This document shows positions 33,222 to 39,770 of a stretch of 48,083 nucleotides of DNA, piece after piece. The stretch covers positions 1-48,083 of the forward strand of contig CAAEMT010000006.1 of the NCBI GenBank assembly GCA_900757145.1, given 5' to 3'. The notes under the pieces were generated by a model. The model had not been told where the DNA came from and searched no databases. It worked only from the letters and a program-made list of their open reading frames with translations. The position numbers were made by a program, and so were the translations under genes. Positions within the stretch are counted from its first letter, which is position 1; each line of letters begins with the position of its first letter. This DNA is from Lachnospiraceae bacterium (GTDB lineage Bacteria > Bacillota > Clostridia > Lachnospirales > Lachnospiraceae).

Positions 33222-34142
33222 ATGAAGAACACAAAAAGGATTCTGACAACCGCTGTTTTTGTGATCTTTGCCTGCGCCGTCTCGATTCTTCCTGCATCGG
33301 CCTCCAGCAAGCTCGTTAAGATTGCAACAGCCACATCAAAAAGCACAACATTTTATCAGGATATGACCGGAGACGGACGCCCTGATAAGATTCGGTTAAA
33401 GATCACTACTACAAAAGATCTTGACCGGATCAAAAAAGCAGTATTTTTTGTCAACGACCAAAAAGCGCTGGTGGTAAAACCGAAAATCACCTATGACATC
33501 AGCGTAAATTATATTCAAATGGATGAGAAGAAAGAGTTTTTGGAGATCATCTGTCATTCGGATGACGGCTATAAACCAACCCACGCGATTTACCGTTACA
33601 ATAACAATGCTCAAAAGCTGGATTGTGTGCTCGATTTTACAACTGTCGCACGTGGTTCCGCTCAAGAAGTCACCGGCGTCACCTCAAATGAAATACAGGT
33701 AAGTCACCATATCCAGCCTGCTGAAACCGGATGGATCGGCTGGGATTACATCTACCGATTCCGCAGCAACCGTTTTTCATTGAAGTCAAAAACTGCCGAT
33801 GTACACAGCGAGCTTACATATGAGACCGGCGATGGACTTACGCAGAACTTTAAACAAAATCAATTTCTGACAGCAAACCGCCGCACCTTCTACAAAAATA
33901 CAAGCAGGACAGCCCCCATCTTCCAGGCAGAAAAAGGCGATATGCTGACTCTGAAAAAAATCCGCACACGCGACAAGGACATCTTTTTGCAGTTCCAGAA
34001 AGGAAATAAAAAAGGGTGGCAGAAAGTCATGAACACCGATGTATACGATTACGATTCTGCTGATTACGCAAGCAGCGGATGGTTTTTTGGAGTATATCAC
34101 AGATTGGCGGGGGAATTTACCTTCCGTCAGTATTCTAATTAA
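33222..34142 (+). CDS. secreted hypothetical protein with EF-hand-like loop
   Basis: Not recognised as a named family. A 306-residue protein with a clear signal peptide (MKNTKRILTTAVFVIFACAV, cleavage probably after SASA). DMTGDGRPDKIRL at about residue 47 looks like a calcium-binding loop of the type in VCBS/FG-GAP-like or dockerin-like proteins. The C-terminal third (TAPIFQAEKGDMLTLKKI, GNKKGWQKV) resembles an SH3-like wall-binding fold; this is inference. AAAGGAGGGG precedes the ATG. It is monocistronic and ends at a terminator shared with rplQ. Confidence 0.8.
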   Translation: MKNTKRILTTAVFVIFACAVSILPASASSKLVKIATATSKSTTFYQDMTGDGRPDKIRLKITTTKDLDRIKKAVFFVNDQKALVVKPKITYDISVNYIQMDEKKEFLEIICHSDDGYKPTHAIYRYNNNAQKLDCVLDFTTVARGSAQEVTGVTSNEIQVSHHIQPAETGWIGWDYIYRFRSNRFSLKSKTADVHSELTYETGDGLTQNFKQNQFLTANRRTFYKNTSRTAPIFQAEKGDMLTLKKIRTRDKDIFLQFQKGNKKGWQKVMNTDVYDYDSADYASSGWFFGVYHRLAGEFTFRQYSN

Positions 34143-34146
34143 ATTT

Positions 34147-34177
34147 AAAAAGCAGACTCCTCACGGAATCTGCTTTT
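34147..34177. terminator. bidirectional terminator of the alpha operon and secreted-protein gene
   Basis: AAAAAGCAGA and TCTGCTTTT pair around a 12-nt loop, with A and T runs on both sides, between the convergent secreted-protein gene and rplQ. Confidence 0.85.
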
Positions 34178-34195
34178 ATCATTCTTATCTTTAAA

Positions 34196-34732
34196 TTATA
34201 CCAGCTCAAGAACTACTTCCATCGCTGCGTCACCTTTACGCTGACCGATCTTTACGATTCTTGTGTAACCACCGTTACGATCTGCATACTTCGGTGCAAT
34301 CTCATCGAACAGCTTAGCTGTCAGATCGATCTCTTTTGTGTTTTTCTTCTTGCCTGCTGCTTCAGCCGGAACTTCTTTTACCGGATAAAGAACTTTCAGC
34401 ATCTGACGGCGTGCGTGCAGTCTGCTCGGCTTATCCTTCTTGATTTCCTTCTGAACTTCATCGTATACAGTAACTTTCTTTCCGTCTACGACTTCTTTGA
34501 CTCTCTTGCCATCTTTATCTTTGCGAGCAACCTTTGCAGTTACTGTAACTGTCTCGTAGTTATCTCTCTCTTTTACTGCAAGTGCGATAAGACCTTCTGC
34601 GATCTTACGAACTTCTTTTGCCTTAGACTCTGTTGTAACGATCTTACCTCTGTAGATAAGAGCTGTTACCTGATTGCGCAGCAGAGCCTTTCTCTGATCT
34701 GCAGTTCTGCTGAGTTTTCTATAACCTGCCAT
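34196..34732 (-). CDS. rplQ: 50S ribosomal protein L17 with internal insertion
   Basis: Large-subunit protein near the exit tunnel. The N-terminus (GYRKLSRTADQRKALLRNQV) and C-terminus (GGYTRIVKIGQRKGDAAMEV) are typical. At 178 residues it is 50-60 longer than the common 115-130: a lysine-rich insertion runs from about residue 65 to 125 (KDKDGKRVKEVVDGKKV and VPAEAAGKKKNTKEID are in it). Such long L17 forms occur in clostridia. Last gene of the alpha operon. Confidence 0.97.
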   Translation of the reverse strand: MAGYRKLSRTADQRKALLRNQVTALIYRGKIVTTESKAKEVRKIAEGLIALAVKERDNYETVTVTAKVARKDKDGKRVKEVVDGKKVTVYDEVQKEIKKDKPSRLHARRQMLKVLYPVKEVPAEAAGKKKNTKEIDLTAKLFDEIAPKYADRNGGYTRIVKIGQRKGDAAMEVVLELV

Positions 34733-34880
34733 TATAATATTTCCTCCATTCTGGAACGCATAGCCATACGCTTCGGATTTTACTGACTATACGCTGTATC
34801 ATCCATCGTGTGTTGTATATTCCTTCCCGAACACTTTACTTATCGAGAAGTATCGGACATCTTGCTTCGCTCGTATATCC

Positions 34881-35840
34881 TTACTCATCGCTCGGATTCA
34901 GTGATAATCCAAGCTCTTTGAGCTTGCCGAGAACTTCTTCAAGGGATTTACGTCCAAGATTACGAACCTTCATCATATCCTCAGAAGTTCTGTTGCAAAG
35001 CTCTTCTACCGTATTGATTCCTGCACGCTTCAGGCAGTTGAAAGAACGTACGGAAAGCTCCAGTTCATCGATATTCATCTCAAGAACTTTCTCTTTCTCA
35101 TTATCCTCTTTTTCGATCATGACTTCTGCTGATTTTGCATTTTCAGAGAGGTCAATAAAGAGCCCAAGATGTGCGCTCAATACTTTTGCTGCAAGACTGA
35201 CAGCCTCATCCGGCTCCAGAGTTGCATTTGTATAAACATCAAGTGTAAGCTTATCGTAATCCGTAATCTGACCGACACGCGTGTTTTCAACTGTGAGGTT
35301 CACGCGCTCAACCGGTGTATAGATTGCGTCAACGGCAATCACACCGATCGGCATATCATCTGTCTTTCCTTTGTCAGCACTGATGTATCCGCGTCCCTTT
35401 GTGATCGTCAGCTCCATATAAAGCTTGCTGTCTGCACCACCGTTCAATGTCGCGATAACCTGATCCGGATTCATAATCTCGATATCCTGATCCACCTGAA
35501 TATCAGCAGCCGTCACTACGCCCTCGCCTTCAAATTCGATATACGCAGTTTTTGGCTCATTTGTCTCGCTGCTGTTTCTGATAGCCAGCGACTTGATATT
35601 CATGATGATCTCTGTGACGTCTTCTTTTACGCCAGGGATAGAGCTGAACTCGTGCAGCACACCGTCGATCTTGACCTGACTTACCGCAGCGCCCGGCAGA
35701 GAAGAAAGCATGATTCTTCTCAGAGAGTTTCCAAGCGTCGTACCATAGCCTCTCTCAAGCGGTTCTACCACGAATCGTCCGAATCTCTTATCTTCTGACA
35801 TTTCCGCTATTTCAATTTTCGGTTTGTTGAAATCGAACAC
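34881..35840 (-). CDS. rpoA: DNA-directed RNA polymerase subunit alpha
   Basis: 319 residues. The assembly domain opens with GRFVVEPLERGYGTTLGNSL, RRIMLSSLPGAAV; the C-terminal domain (FNCLKRAGINTVEELCNRTS, NLGRKSLEEV) is the promoter UP-element and activator contact. Gap of 148 nt to rplQ, with no clear element, and 132 nt from rpsD holding a long hairpin. Confidence 0.98.
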   Translation of the reverse strand: MFDFNKPKIEIAEMSEDKRFGRFVVEPLERGYGTTLGNSLRRIMLSSLPGAAVSQVKIDGVLHEFSSIPGVKEDVTEIIMNIKSLAIRNSSETNEPKTAYIEFEGEGVVTAADIQVDQDIEIMNPDQVIATLNGGADSKLYMELTITKGRGYISADKGKTDDMPIGVIAVDAIYTPVERVNLTVENTRVGQITDYDKLTLDVYTNATLEPDEAVSLAAKVLSAHLGLFIDLSENAKSAEVMIEKEDNEKEKVLEMNIDELELSVRSFNCLKRAGINTVEELCNRTSEDMMKVRNLGRKSLEEVLGKLKELGLSLNPSDE

Positions 35841-35885
35841 TATTTAACCCCTCCTTACTGGGAATGTGATATTCTGAGGGTATCG

Positions 35886-35956
35886 TAATAAAAGTGCCGC
35901 CGACAGGCTAAGTGCAGCAAGAGTGCTGCATACATAACCTGTCTGCGAAGTACTTT
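35886..35956 (-). other. long hairpin in the rpsD-rpoA gap
   Basis: On the mRNA strand AAAAGT, GACAGG and GCAGCA on one side pair in order with TGCTGC, CCTGTC and ACTTTT on the other, with internal loops. No long T run follows. It may be a processing site, a partial terminator or a translational control element; the sequence does not decide. Confidence 0.5.
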
Positions 35957-35972
35957 TATATTTGTCCATTGT

Positions 35973-36566
35973 TTATTTAGAATACAGCTCGACGATAAGC
36001 ACTTCGTTTACCGGAACATCGATTGCTTCTCTGGACGGAAGCTCTTTCACTGTTCCCTTAAGCGCCTCTGTATCGATCTCAAGCCATTCCGGTACAAGAC
36101 GTCCGCCTGTTACCTCAAGAATGTCTTTGTATCTCTGAGAACCTTTGCACTTCTCTTTGATCTCGATTGTATCGCCTGCTTTTACAAGGTAAGACGGAAT
36201 GTTTACCTGCTTTCCGTTTACAAGAACATGCTTGTGGTCAACGATCTGTCTAGCCTCTCTTCTTGTTCTTGCAAGTCCCATACGGAACACTACGTTATCA
36301 AGACGAGTCTCCAGAAGCATCATCAGGTTTGTACCTGTCTGACCCTGCATTCTGTCGGCTTTCTTGTAGTAGTTACGGAACGGCTTCTCAAGTACGCCGT
36401 AGATGAATTTTGCTTTCTGCTTTTCGCGAAGCTGAAGACCATACTCGCTGATCTTACGGTTTGCGCGCTTTAACTCTCTGTTTGATTTTTTATCTATTCC
36501 TAAATATACCGGATCAAGACCAAGTGATCTGCATCTTTTAAGAACTGGAACTCTGTTAACTGCCAT
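35973..36566 (-). CDS. rpsD: 30S ribosomal protein S4
   Basis: Primary 16S rRNA-binding protein, 197 residues. The S4 RNA-binding domain is seen in LDNVVFRMGLARTRREARQI and VDHKHVLVNGKQVNIPSYLV. The N-terminal zinc-binding cysteines of some S4 proteins are absent (only Cys12), so this is the zinc-free form. Located between rpsK and rpoA, as in the standard alpha operon. Confidence 0.98.
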   Translation of the reverse strand: MAVNRVPVLKRCRSLGLDPVYLGIDKKSNRELKRANRKISEYGLQLREKQKAKFIYGVLEKPFRNYYKKADRMQGQTGTNLMMLLETRLDNVVFRMGLARTRREARQIVDHKHVLVNGKQVNIPSYLVKAGDTIEIKEKCKGSQRYKDILEVTGGRLVPEWLEIDTEALKGTVKELPSREAIDVPVNEVLIVELYSK

Positions 36567-36584
36567 TTCTATAGACCTCCCTGA

Positions 36585-36983
36585 TTAGACTCTTCTGCGT
36601 TTTGGCGGACGACATCCGTTGTGCGGTACCGGCGTTACATCGCGGATACTTACTACTTCAAGACCATTTGCGGAAAGTGCACGGATAGCTGCTTCTCTTC
36701 CTGATCCCGGTCCCTTTACGAATACGTCAACTGTCTTTAAACCATGTACTAATGCTGCCTTTGTAGCAGTTTCTGCAGCCATCTGTGCTGCATACGGAGT
36801 AGATTTCCTTGAACCTCTAAATCCAAGACCACCGGCACTTGCCCATGATAAAGCATTTCCCTGTGCATCCGTCAGAGTAACGATTGTGTTATTGAAGGAT
36901 GACTGGATATGTGCCTGTCCACGTTCAACGTTTTTCTTTACACGCTTTTTTGTCACTTTCTTTGTAACTTTTTTAGCTGCCAT
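36585..36983 (-). CDS. rpsK: 30S ribosomal protein S11
   Basis: Platform protein of the small subunit, 132 residues. A lysine-rich N-terminus precedes GQAHIQSSFNNTIVTLTDAQ, and the C-terminus carries the conserved DVTPVPHNGCRPPKRRRV. It lies between rpsM and rpsD with short gaps; ribosome binding sites are good. Confidence 0.98.
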   Translation of the reverse strand: MAAKKVTKKVTKKRVKKNVERGQAHIQSSFNNTIVTLTDAQGNALSWASAGGLGFRGSRKSTPYAAQMAAETATKAALVHGLKTVDVFVKGPGSGREAAIRALSANGLEVVSIRDVTPVPHNGCRPPKRRRV

Positions 36984-37033
36984 AATCTAAACTAACCTAC
37001 TTTCTGTGTTTTCCTGATTACTATTTACGGGTT

Positions 37034-37402
37034 TTATTTCTTCTTGTTTGCTACTGTTCTCTTCGGACCCTTACGCGTTCTAGCGTTTGTCTTTGTCTTC
37101 TGGCCACGAACCGGAAGTCCTTTTCTATGACGGATTCCTCTGTAGCATCCAATCTCCTGCAGTCTCTTGATGTTGAGTGCCGTATCTCTTCTGAGGTCAC
37201 CCTCTACCATGTAATGTTCATCAATGATATCACGGATACGTCCTACTTCTTCATCTGTCAAATCTCTGACACGAGTATCAGGATTTACATTCGCTGCAGC
37301 CAGAATCTTGCTTGCGCTTGTTCTACCGATTCCGTAGATGTACGTCAAGCCGATTTCTGCACGTTTTTCTCTTGGTAAGTCTACACCAGCAATACGAGCC
37401 AT
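37034..37402 (-). CDS. rpsM: 30S ribosomal protein S13
   Basis: Head protein of the small subunit, 122 residues from the ATG at 37402 (MARIAGVDLPREKR), with AATGGAGG upstream. ALTYIYGIG-type sequence (LTYIYGIGRTSASKIL) and the C-terminal RGQKTKTNARTRKGPKR are typical. The frame is open for another 61 codons upstream, but this part has no family similarity and holds a separate small reading frame, so it is taken as leader. Confidence 0.97.
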   Translation of the reverse strand: MARIAGVDLPREKRAEIGLTYIYGIGRTSASKILAAANVNPDTRVRDLTDEEVGRIRDIIDEHYMVEGDLRRDTALNIKRLQEIGCYRGIRHRKGLPVRGQKTKTNARTRKGPKRTVANKKK

Positions 37403-37820
37403 GTAATTTTTCCTCCATTTTCTTTTATTGGTTCTAATTGGGGCAAACATAGTCGCCCAGCCACCTAAGTGACCTTTCCGTTCCATTAAGCCATGGGTCT
37501 CTCCTTTGCGCCGAGTCTGTATCGGTGCTGTCTGCCGGATGGCGTCCGGTAAACTACCCTTGCATGGCATGCATATTCTGCACACAGCGGTTTTGTACAG
37601 AATCGTTTACTGCCCAAATCCTGGACCGGTATCAAAATCAATATCGCAACGAAATAAAATCCGAAACTATCTATTTAAAATATTCCATCCGGTATTTCTT
37701 TTTGAAAATGCCTTTAGGATTTCAGTTATCGTCTATTTCATCGTTATATTGTCATGACACAGGAATACCTGTTGTCATATCCGCCGTTTTTTGCACAATG
37801 TTCAGGAATGTGCGTGCTGC
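37403..37820 (-). other. 418-nt leader between rpmJ and rpsM
   Basis: Unusually long for this gene pair. On the mRNA strand it holds a strong hairpin (37754-37777: ATGAC, a bulged A, ACAGG, TATT loop, CCTGT, GTCAT), a CCGGA/TCCGG hairpin near 37532-37546, a GGGC/GCCC hairpin near 37440-37456, and a three-codon reading frame with a strong ribosome binding site (37486-37494). No known ribosomal-protein leader family was recognised. Confidence 0.55.
37486..37494 (-). other. minimal reading frame AUG-GCU-UAA upstream of rpsM
   Basis: ATGGCTTAA on the minus strand, with AAAGGAG 6 nt ahead of the ATG. The UAA overlaps a second ATG (TAATG) in frame with rpsM. It looks like a real initiation site but would make only fMet-Ala. 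Confidence 0.4.
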
Positions 37821-37934
37821 TTAGCCCTGTCTCTGTTTGTGCTTCGGGTTCTCACAGATAATCCGGATGCTTCCCTTTCTCTTGATAACCTTACACTTTT
37901 CACAGATAGGCTTAACTGATGATCTAACCTTCAT
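37821..37934 (-). CDS. rpmJ: 50S ribosomal protein L36, zinc-binding form
   Basis: 37 residues: MKVRSSVKPICEKCKVIKRK opens it and the C-terminus has CENPKHKQRQG. The zinc ligands are Cys11, Cys14, Cys27 and His32. The ATG at 37934 is preceded by GAAAGGAGG. It is normally the gene just after infA; here a toxin-antitoxin cassette lies between them and rpmJ has its own promoter (38019-38047). Confidence 0.97.
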   Translation of the reverse strand: MKVRSSVKPICEKCKVIKRKGSIRIICENPKHKQRQG

Positions 37935-38018
37935 GGTTAATCCTCCTTTCACCTTTGTTCTGTTTTTGAGCATAATAAATGGGCGCACTGCACCCGCGCT
38001 CACAAAAGTACAGGTATC

Positions 38019-38047
38019 ATTATAGTACAGGTGAAGTGGAAATGCAA
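38019..38047 (-). promoter_or_regulatory. sigma-A promoter of rpmJ-rpsM-rpsK-rpsD-rpoA-rplQ
   Basis: Minus strand: TTGCAT (38042-38047), 17-nt spacer, TATAAT (38019-38024), about 85 nt before rpmJ. It makes the alpha operon independent of the spc operon, which ends at the infA terminator. Confidence 0.8.
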
Positions 38048-38104
38048 GAGAAAATTTGATTTTTCTAACAGTTTCTAACTAAAACTCCACATAAAAATTT
38101 TCTC
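38048..38104 (-). other. inverted repeat after the toxin-antitoxin cassette
   Basis: GAGAAAATTT (38048-38057) and AAATTTTCTC (38095-38104) form a perfect 10-bp stem around 37 nt. It abuts the rpmJ -35 element. It could end toxN transcription or be a scar of the insertion. Confidence 0.5.
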
Positions 38105-38134
38105 CTGCGAAATTCAAACACACTCTGGTTCTTT

Positions 38135-38163
38135 CTTTGTCAAGTCATATGGGGACGGCTCGA
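38135..38163 (-). pseudogene. remnant of the 3' part of infA
   Basis: 29 nt that match infA positions 39100-39128 at 24 of 29 bases with all five changes transitions. The encoded stretch is E-P-SPYDLTK against E-L-SPYDLTK in infA; two of the three changed codons are synonymous (GAT/GAC and CTG/TTG). It lies 16 nt past the toxN stop codon. A REP-like GGGGACGG sequence is the alternative reading. Confidence 0.5.
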
Positions 38164-38178
38164 AAAGAGCACATGAAA

Positions 38179-38762
38179 CTATTTTTTTACTGTCAGATTC
38201 GTTTGAGATCTATCTTTCGCCTTGCATTTTTCAAACAATGCACACGCAGACTCTAAAGCTTGGTAATCCAACGCCGACTTTACATATCCGGCAGTTGTGT
38301 CATTCAATATTTTCTGCTTATACAACAACTTTGCATTTGCAATAATCTTCTCACGATTTTTACGGATAAAAATCATCTCATTCTGTACAAGATCTTTATA
38401 TGTACTATCTGGTTCATTTTCCAGATCATATAACTCAAGTTCTGATTCCGGAACTGGAATCATATGACTTATTCTTAATGTTCCTTTTAACTCCTTTTCA
38501 CCAACTGCATTTTTTACAACAATTCGGATAATCGGAACAATACTCTTTTTTATTACTTTATGTGCTCCGCTATCTGATAATCTGAATCTTTTGGCGAAGA
38601 CATAGGCACATAATAATTATAGCCTCCTATCTGCAACACTACCCCTATATATTTCCTTGTGTGTATTCTGGAATTAATTTTATTAGAATATACGTTAGGA
38701 AAATCCTTATGAAGCCATTCCACATATTCATCTGAAACACTATATAATTTGAATTGTTCCAT
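38179..38762 (-). pseudogene. type III toxin ToxN/AbiQ-family endoribonuclease, frameshifted
   Basis: Toxin of a type III toxin-antitoxin system, an endoRNase held inactive by its RNA antitoxin. The 5' frame begins at the ATG at 38762 (MEQFKLYSVSDEYVEWL) with AAGGAG 7 nt upstream and runs through TRKYIGVVLQIGGYNYYVP, MSSPK to a stop at 38553. The 3' frame continues the family sequence, KKSIVPIIRIV, RISHMIPVPESELELYDLE, down to 38179. Restoring one base (probably a G in the GCGG run at about 38567-38570) joins them into 194 residues, the usual family length. CptN-type classification cannot be excluded. Confidence 0.85.
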
Positions 38763-38796
38763 TCGTATCTCCTTCGTTTTTCTTATAAAGAGAAAT

Positions 38797-38817
38797 AAGG
38801 GAGCTAACGCCCCCCTT
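38797..38817 (-). terminator. attenuating terminator between ToxI repeats and toxN
   Basis: On the minus strand AAGGGGGGC, loop GTTA, GCTCCCTT, followed by ATTTCT. In characterised type III systems a terminator in just this place sets the excess of antitoxin RNA over toxin mRNA. Confidence 0.75.
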
Positions 38818-38895
38818 GAGTTTAAAATTCTCCACTTATATGGCAGGAGCTCTCCCGAGTTTAAAATCTTCCACTTATATGGCAGGAACTCTCCC
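38818..38895 (-). ncRNA. ToxI-like antitoxin RNA, two 39-nt tandem repeats
   Basis: Units at 38818-38856 and 38857-38895 are identical at 36 of 39 positions; on the transcribed strand each contains GGGAG, TCCTGCCATATAAGTGG and TTTTAAACTC. They lie between a strong promoter and a terminator, directly upstream of toxN, the layout of ToxI/AntiQ RNAs. Two full units is at the low end of known systems. A GATAG-TTTT-CTATC mini-hairpin precedes the first unit. Confidence 0.82.
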
Positions 38896-38919
38896 GAAGA
38901 TAGTTTTCTATCTACATAT

Positions 38920-38948
38920 CTTATATGATTTTTCCTAAAATATATCAA
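38920..38948 (-). promoter_or_regulatory. promoter of the ToxI-ToxN cassette
   Basis: Minus strand: TTGATA (38943-38948), 17-nt spacer, TATAAG (38920-38925), about 25 nt before the first antitoxin repeat. Confidence 0.8.
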
Positions 38949-39016
38949 CCTCTTTTATGAAAACTTGTATGAAATTTCACTTAAATAAATATATAATTTC
39001 TTCCGAAAACAGAAAC

Positions 39017-39064
39017 ACCCGCAGGACTTTTTACAGTATACTGCTGCGAATACCTCCTGCGGGT
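39017..39064 (-). terminator. terminator after infA
   Basis: On the minus strand ACCCGCAGGA and TCCTGCGGGT form a perfect 10-bp stem around 28 nt, followed by the T-rich GTTTCTGTTTTC. It ends the spc operon right after infA. Confidence 0.8.
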
Positions 39065-39072
39065 TCATTTTC

Positions 39073-39291
39073 TTATTTATCTCTCCAGATAATTCTTCCC
39101 TTTGTCAGATCATATGGGGATAACTCGATCGTTACCTTGTCTCCCGGAAGAATACGGATAAAGTTCATGCGGAGCTTTCCACTGATATGCGCCAGCACAA
39201 CATGCTTGTTCTCAAGCTCTACGCGGAACATTGCGTTCGGAAGCTTCTCCAGCACAGTACCCTCTACTTCAATGACATCTGCTTTTGACAT
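39073..39291 (-). CDS. infA: translation initiation factor IF-1
   Basis: 72-residue OB-fold protein that binds the ribosomal A site during initiation: SKADVIEVEGTVLEKLPNAM at the start and LSPYDLTKGRIIWRDK at the end. GGAGG lies 7 nt before the ATG. Its 3' part is duplicated in degraded form at 38135-38163, on the far side of the toxin-antitoxin cassette. Confidence 0.98.
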   Translation of the reverse strand: MSKADVIEVEGTVLEKLPNAMFRVELENKHVVLAHISGKLRMNFIRILPGDKVTIELSPYDLTKGRIIWRDK

Positions 39292-39343
39292 ATAGACCTC
39301 CTGTCAATTTTTGGTGGTGCGGACAGTATCACTGTCCCAGTTC

Positions 39344-39616
39344 TTACTCATGTTCCTGCATCTTACGATAATCTGCCAGAAGCTTTCTCACGTGCGCGTC
39401 AAGTGTAATGTCCCGCATCTGGTCAAGAATCTCGTCCGGCAGGTGTGTGATCACCTGCACATGCTTACATTTCTTTTTTTTCGGCGACTGTAAAAGACGC
39501 CTTTTTCCGTCTGTCAGCCAGACGTACGTTCCGTCGTTTTCAAGAACCAGATACAGCGTATCCTTATCGTGTCCGGCTCTCGATACAGCCAACATTTCGG
39601 GGCTAAATTCTCTCAT
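39344..39616 (-). CDS. KOW-domain RNA-binding protein
   Basis: A 90-residue basic protein commonly found between map and infA in clostridia, with an SH3/KOW-like start (LAVSRAGHDKDTLYLVLEND), TYVWLTDGKRRLLQSPKKKK and a charged helical C-terminus. It probably binds rRNA or the ribosome, by family and place. GGAGG lies ahead of the ATG. An upstream 154-nt gap contains a possible weak terminator (GCCT...AGGC then TTTTTT on the minus strand). Confidence 0.8.
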   Translation of the reverse strand: MREFSPEMLAVSRAGHDKDTLYLVLENDGTYVWLTDGKRRLLQSPKKKKCKHVQVITHLPDEILDQMRDITLDAHVRKLLADYRKMQEHE

Positions 39617-39770
39617 TATTTCCTCCTGTGATCTGCTGCGGCGCCATTCCTGCTGTTAAAAAACGCGCCTAGCAAATACCGCAAAGCAGGCATTATACAA
39701 ATATCTCTCCCTGCACTTTGCAGTCATCGCACTGAAACAACCAGGCGGGGCTTTCATATACCCGCTGGAC

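Noticed and set aside
37403..37585. rpsM extended by 61 codons
   Set aside because: The extension has no S13 similarity and the ATG at 37402 has AATGGAGG upstream and the family start MARIAG.
38140..38165. REP-like GGGGACGG sequence at the infA remnant
   Set aside because: Kept as the alternative to the infA remnant; no REP hairpin or Y1 transposase is present, and the infA match keeps the codons.
38818..38895. CRISPR-like repeats
   Set aside because: Units are directly adjacent without spacers, only two exist, and they lie between a promoter and a ToxN-type gene.
38763..38948. N-terminal extension of the toxN frame through the repeats
   Set aside because: The frame is open only because the units are 39 nt long; the ATG at 38762 has a proper ribosome binding site and matches the family start.
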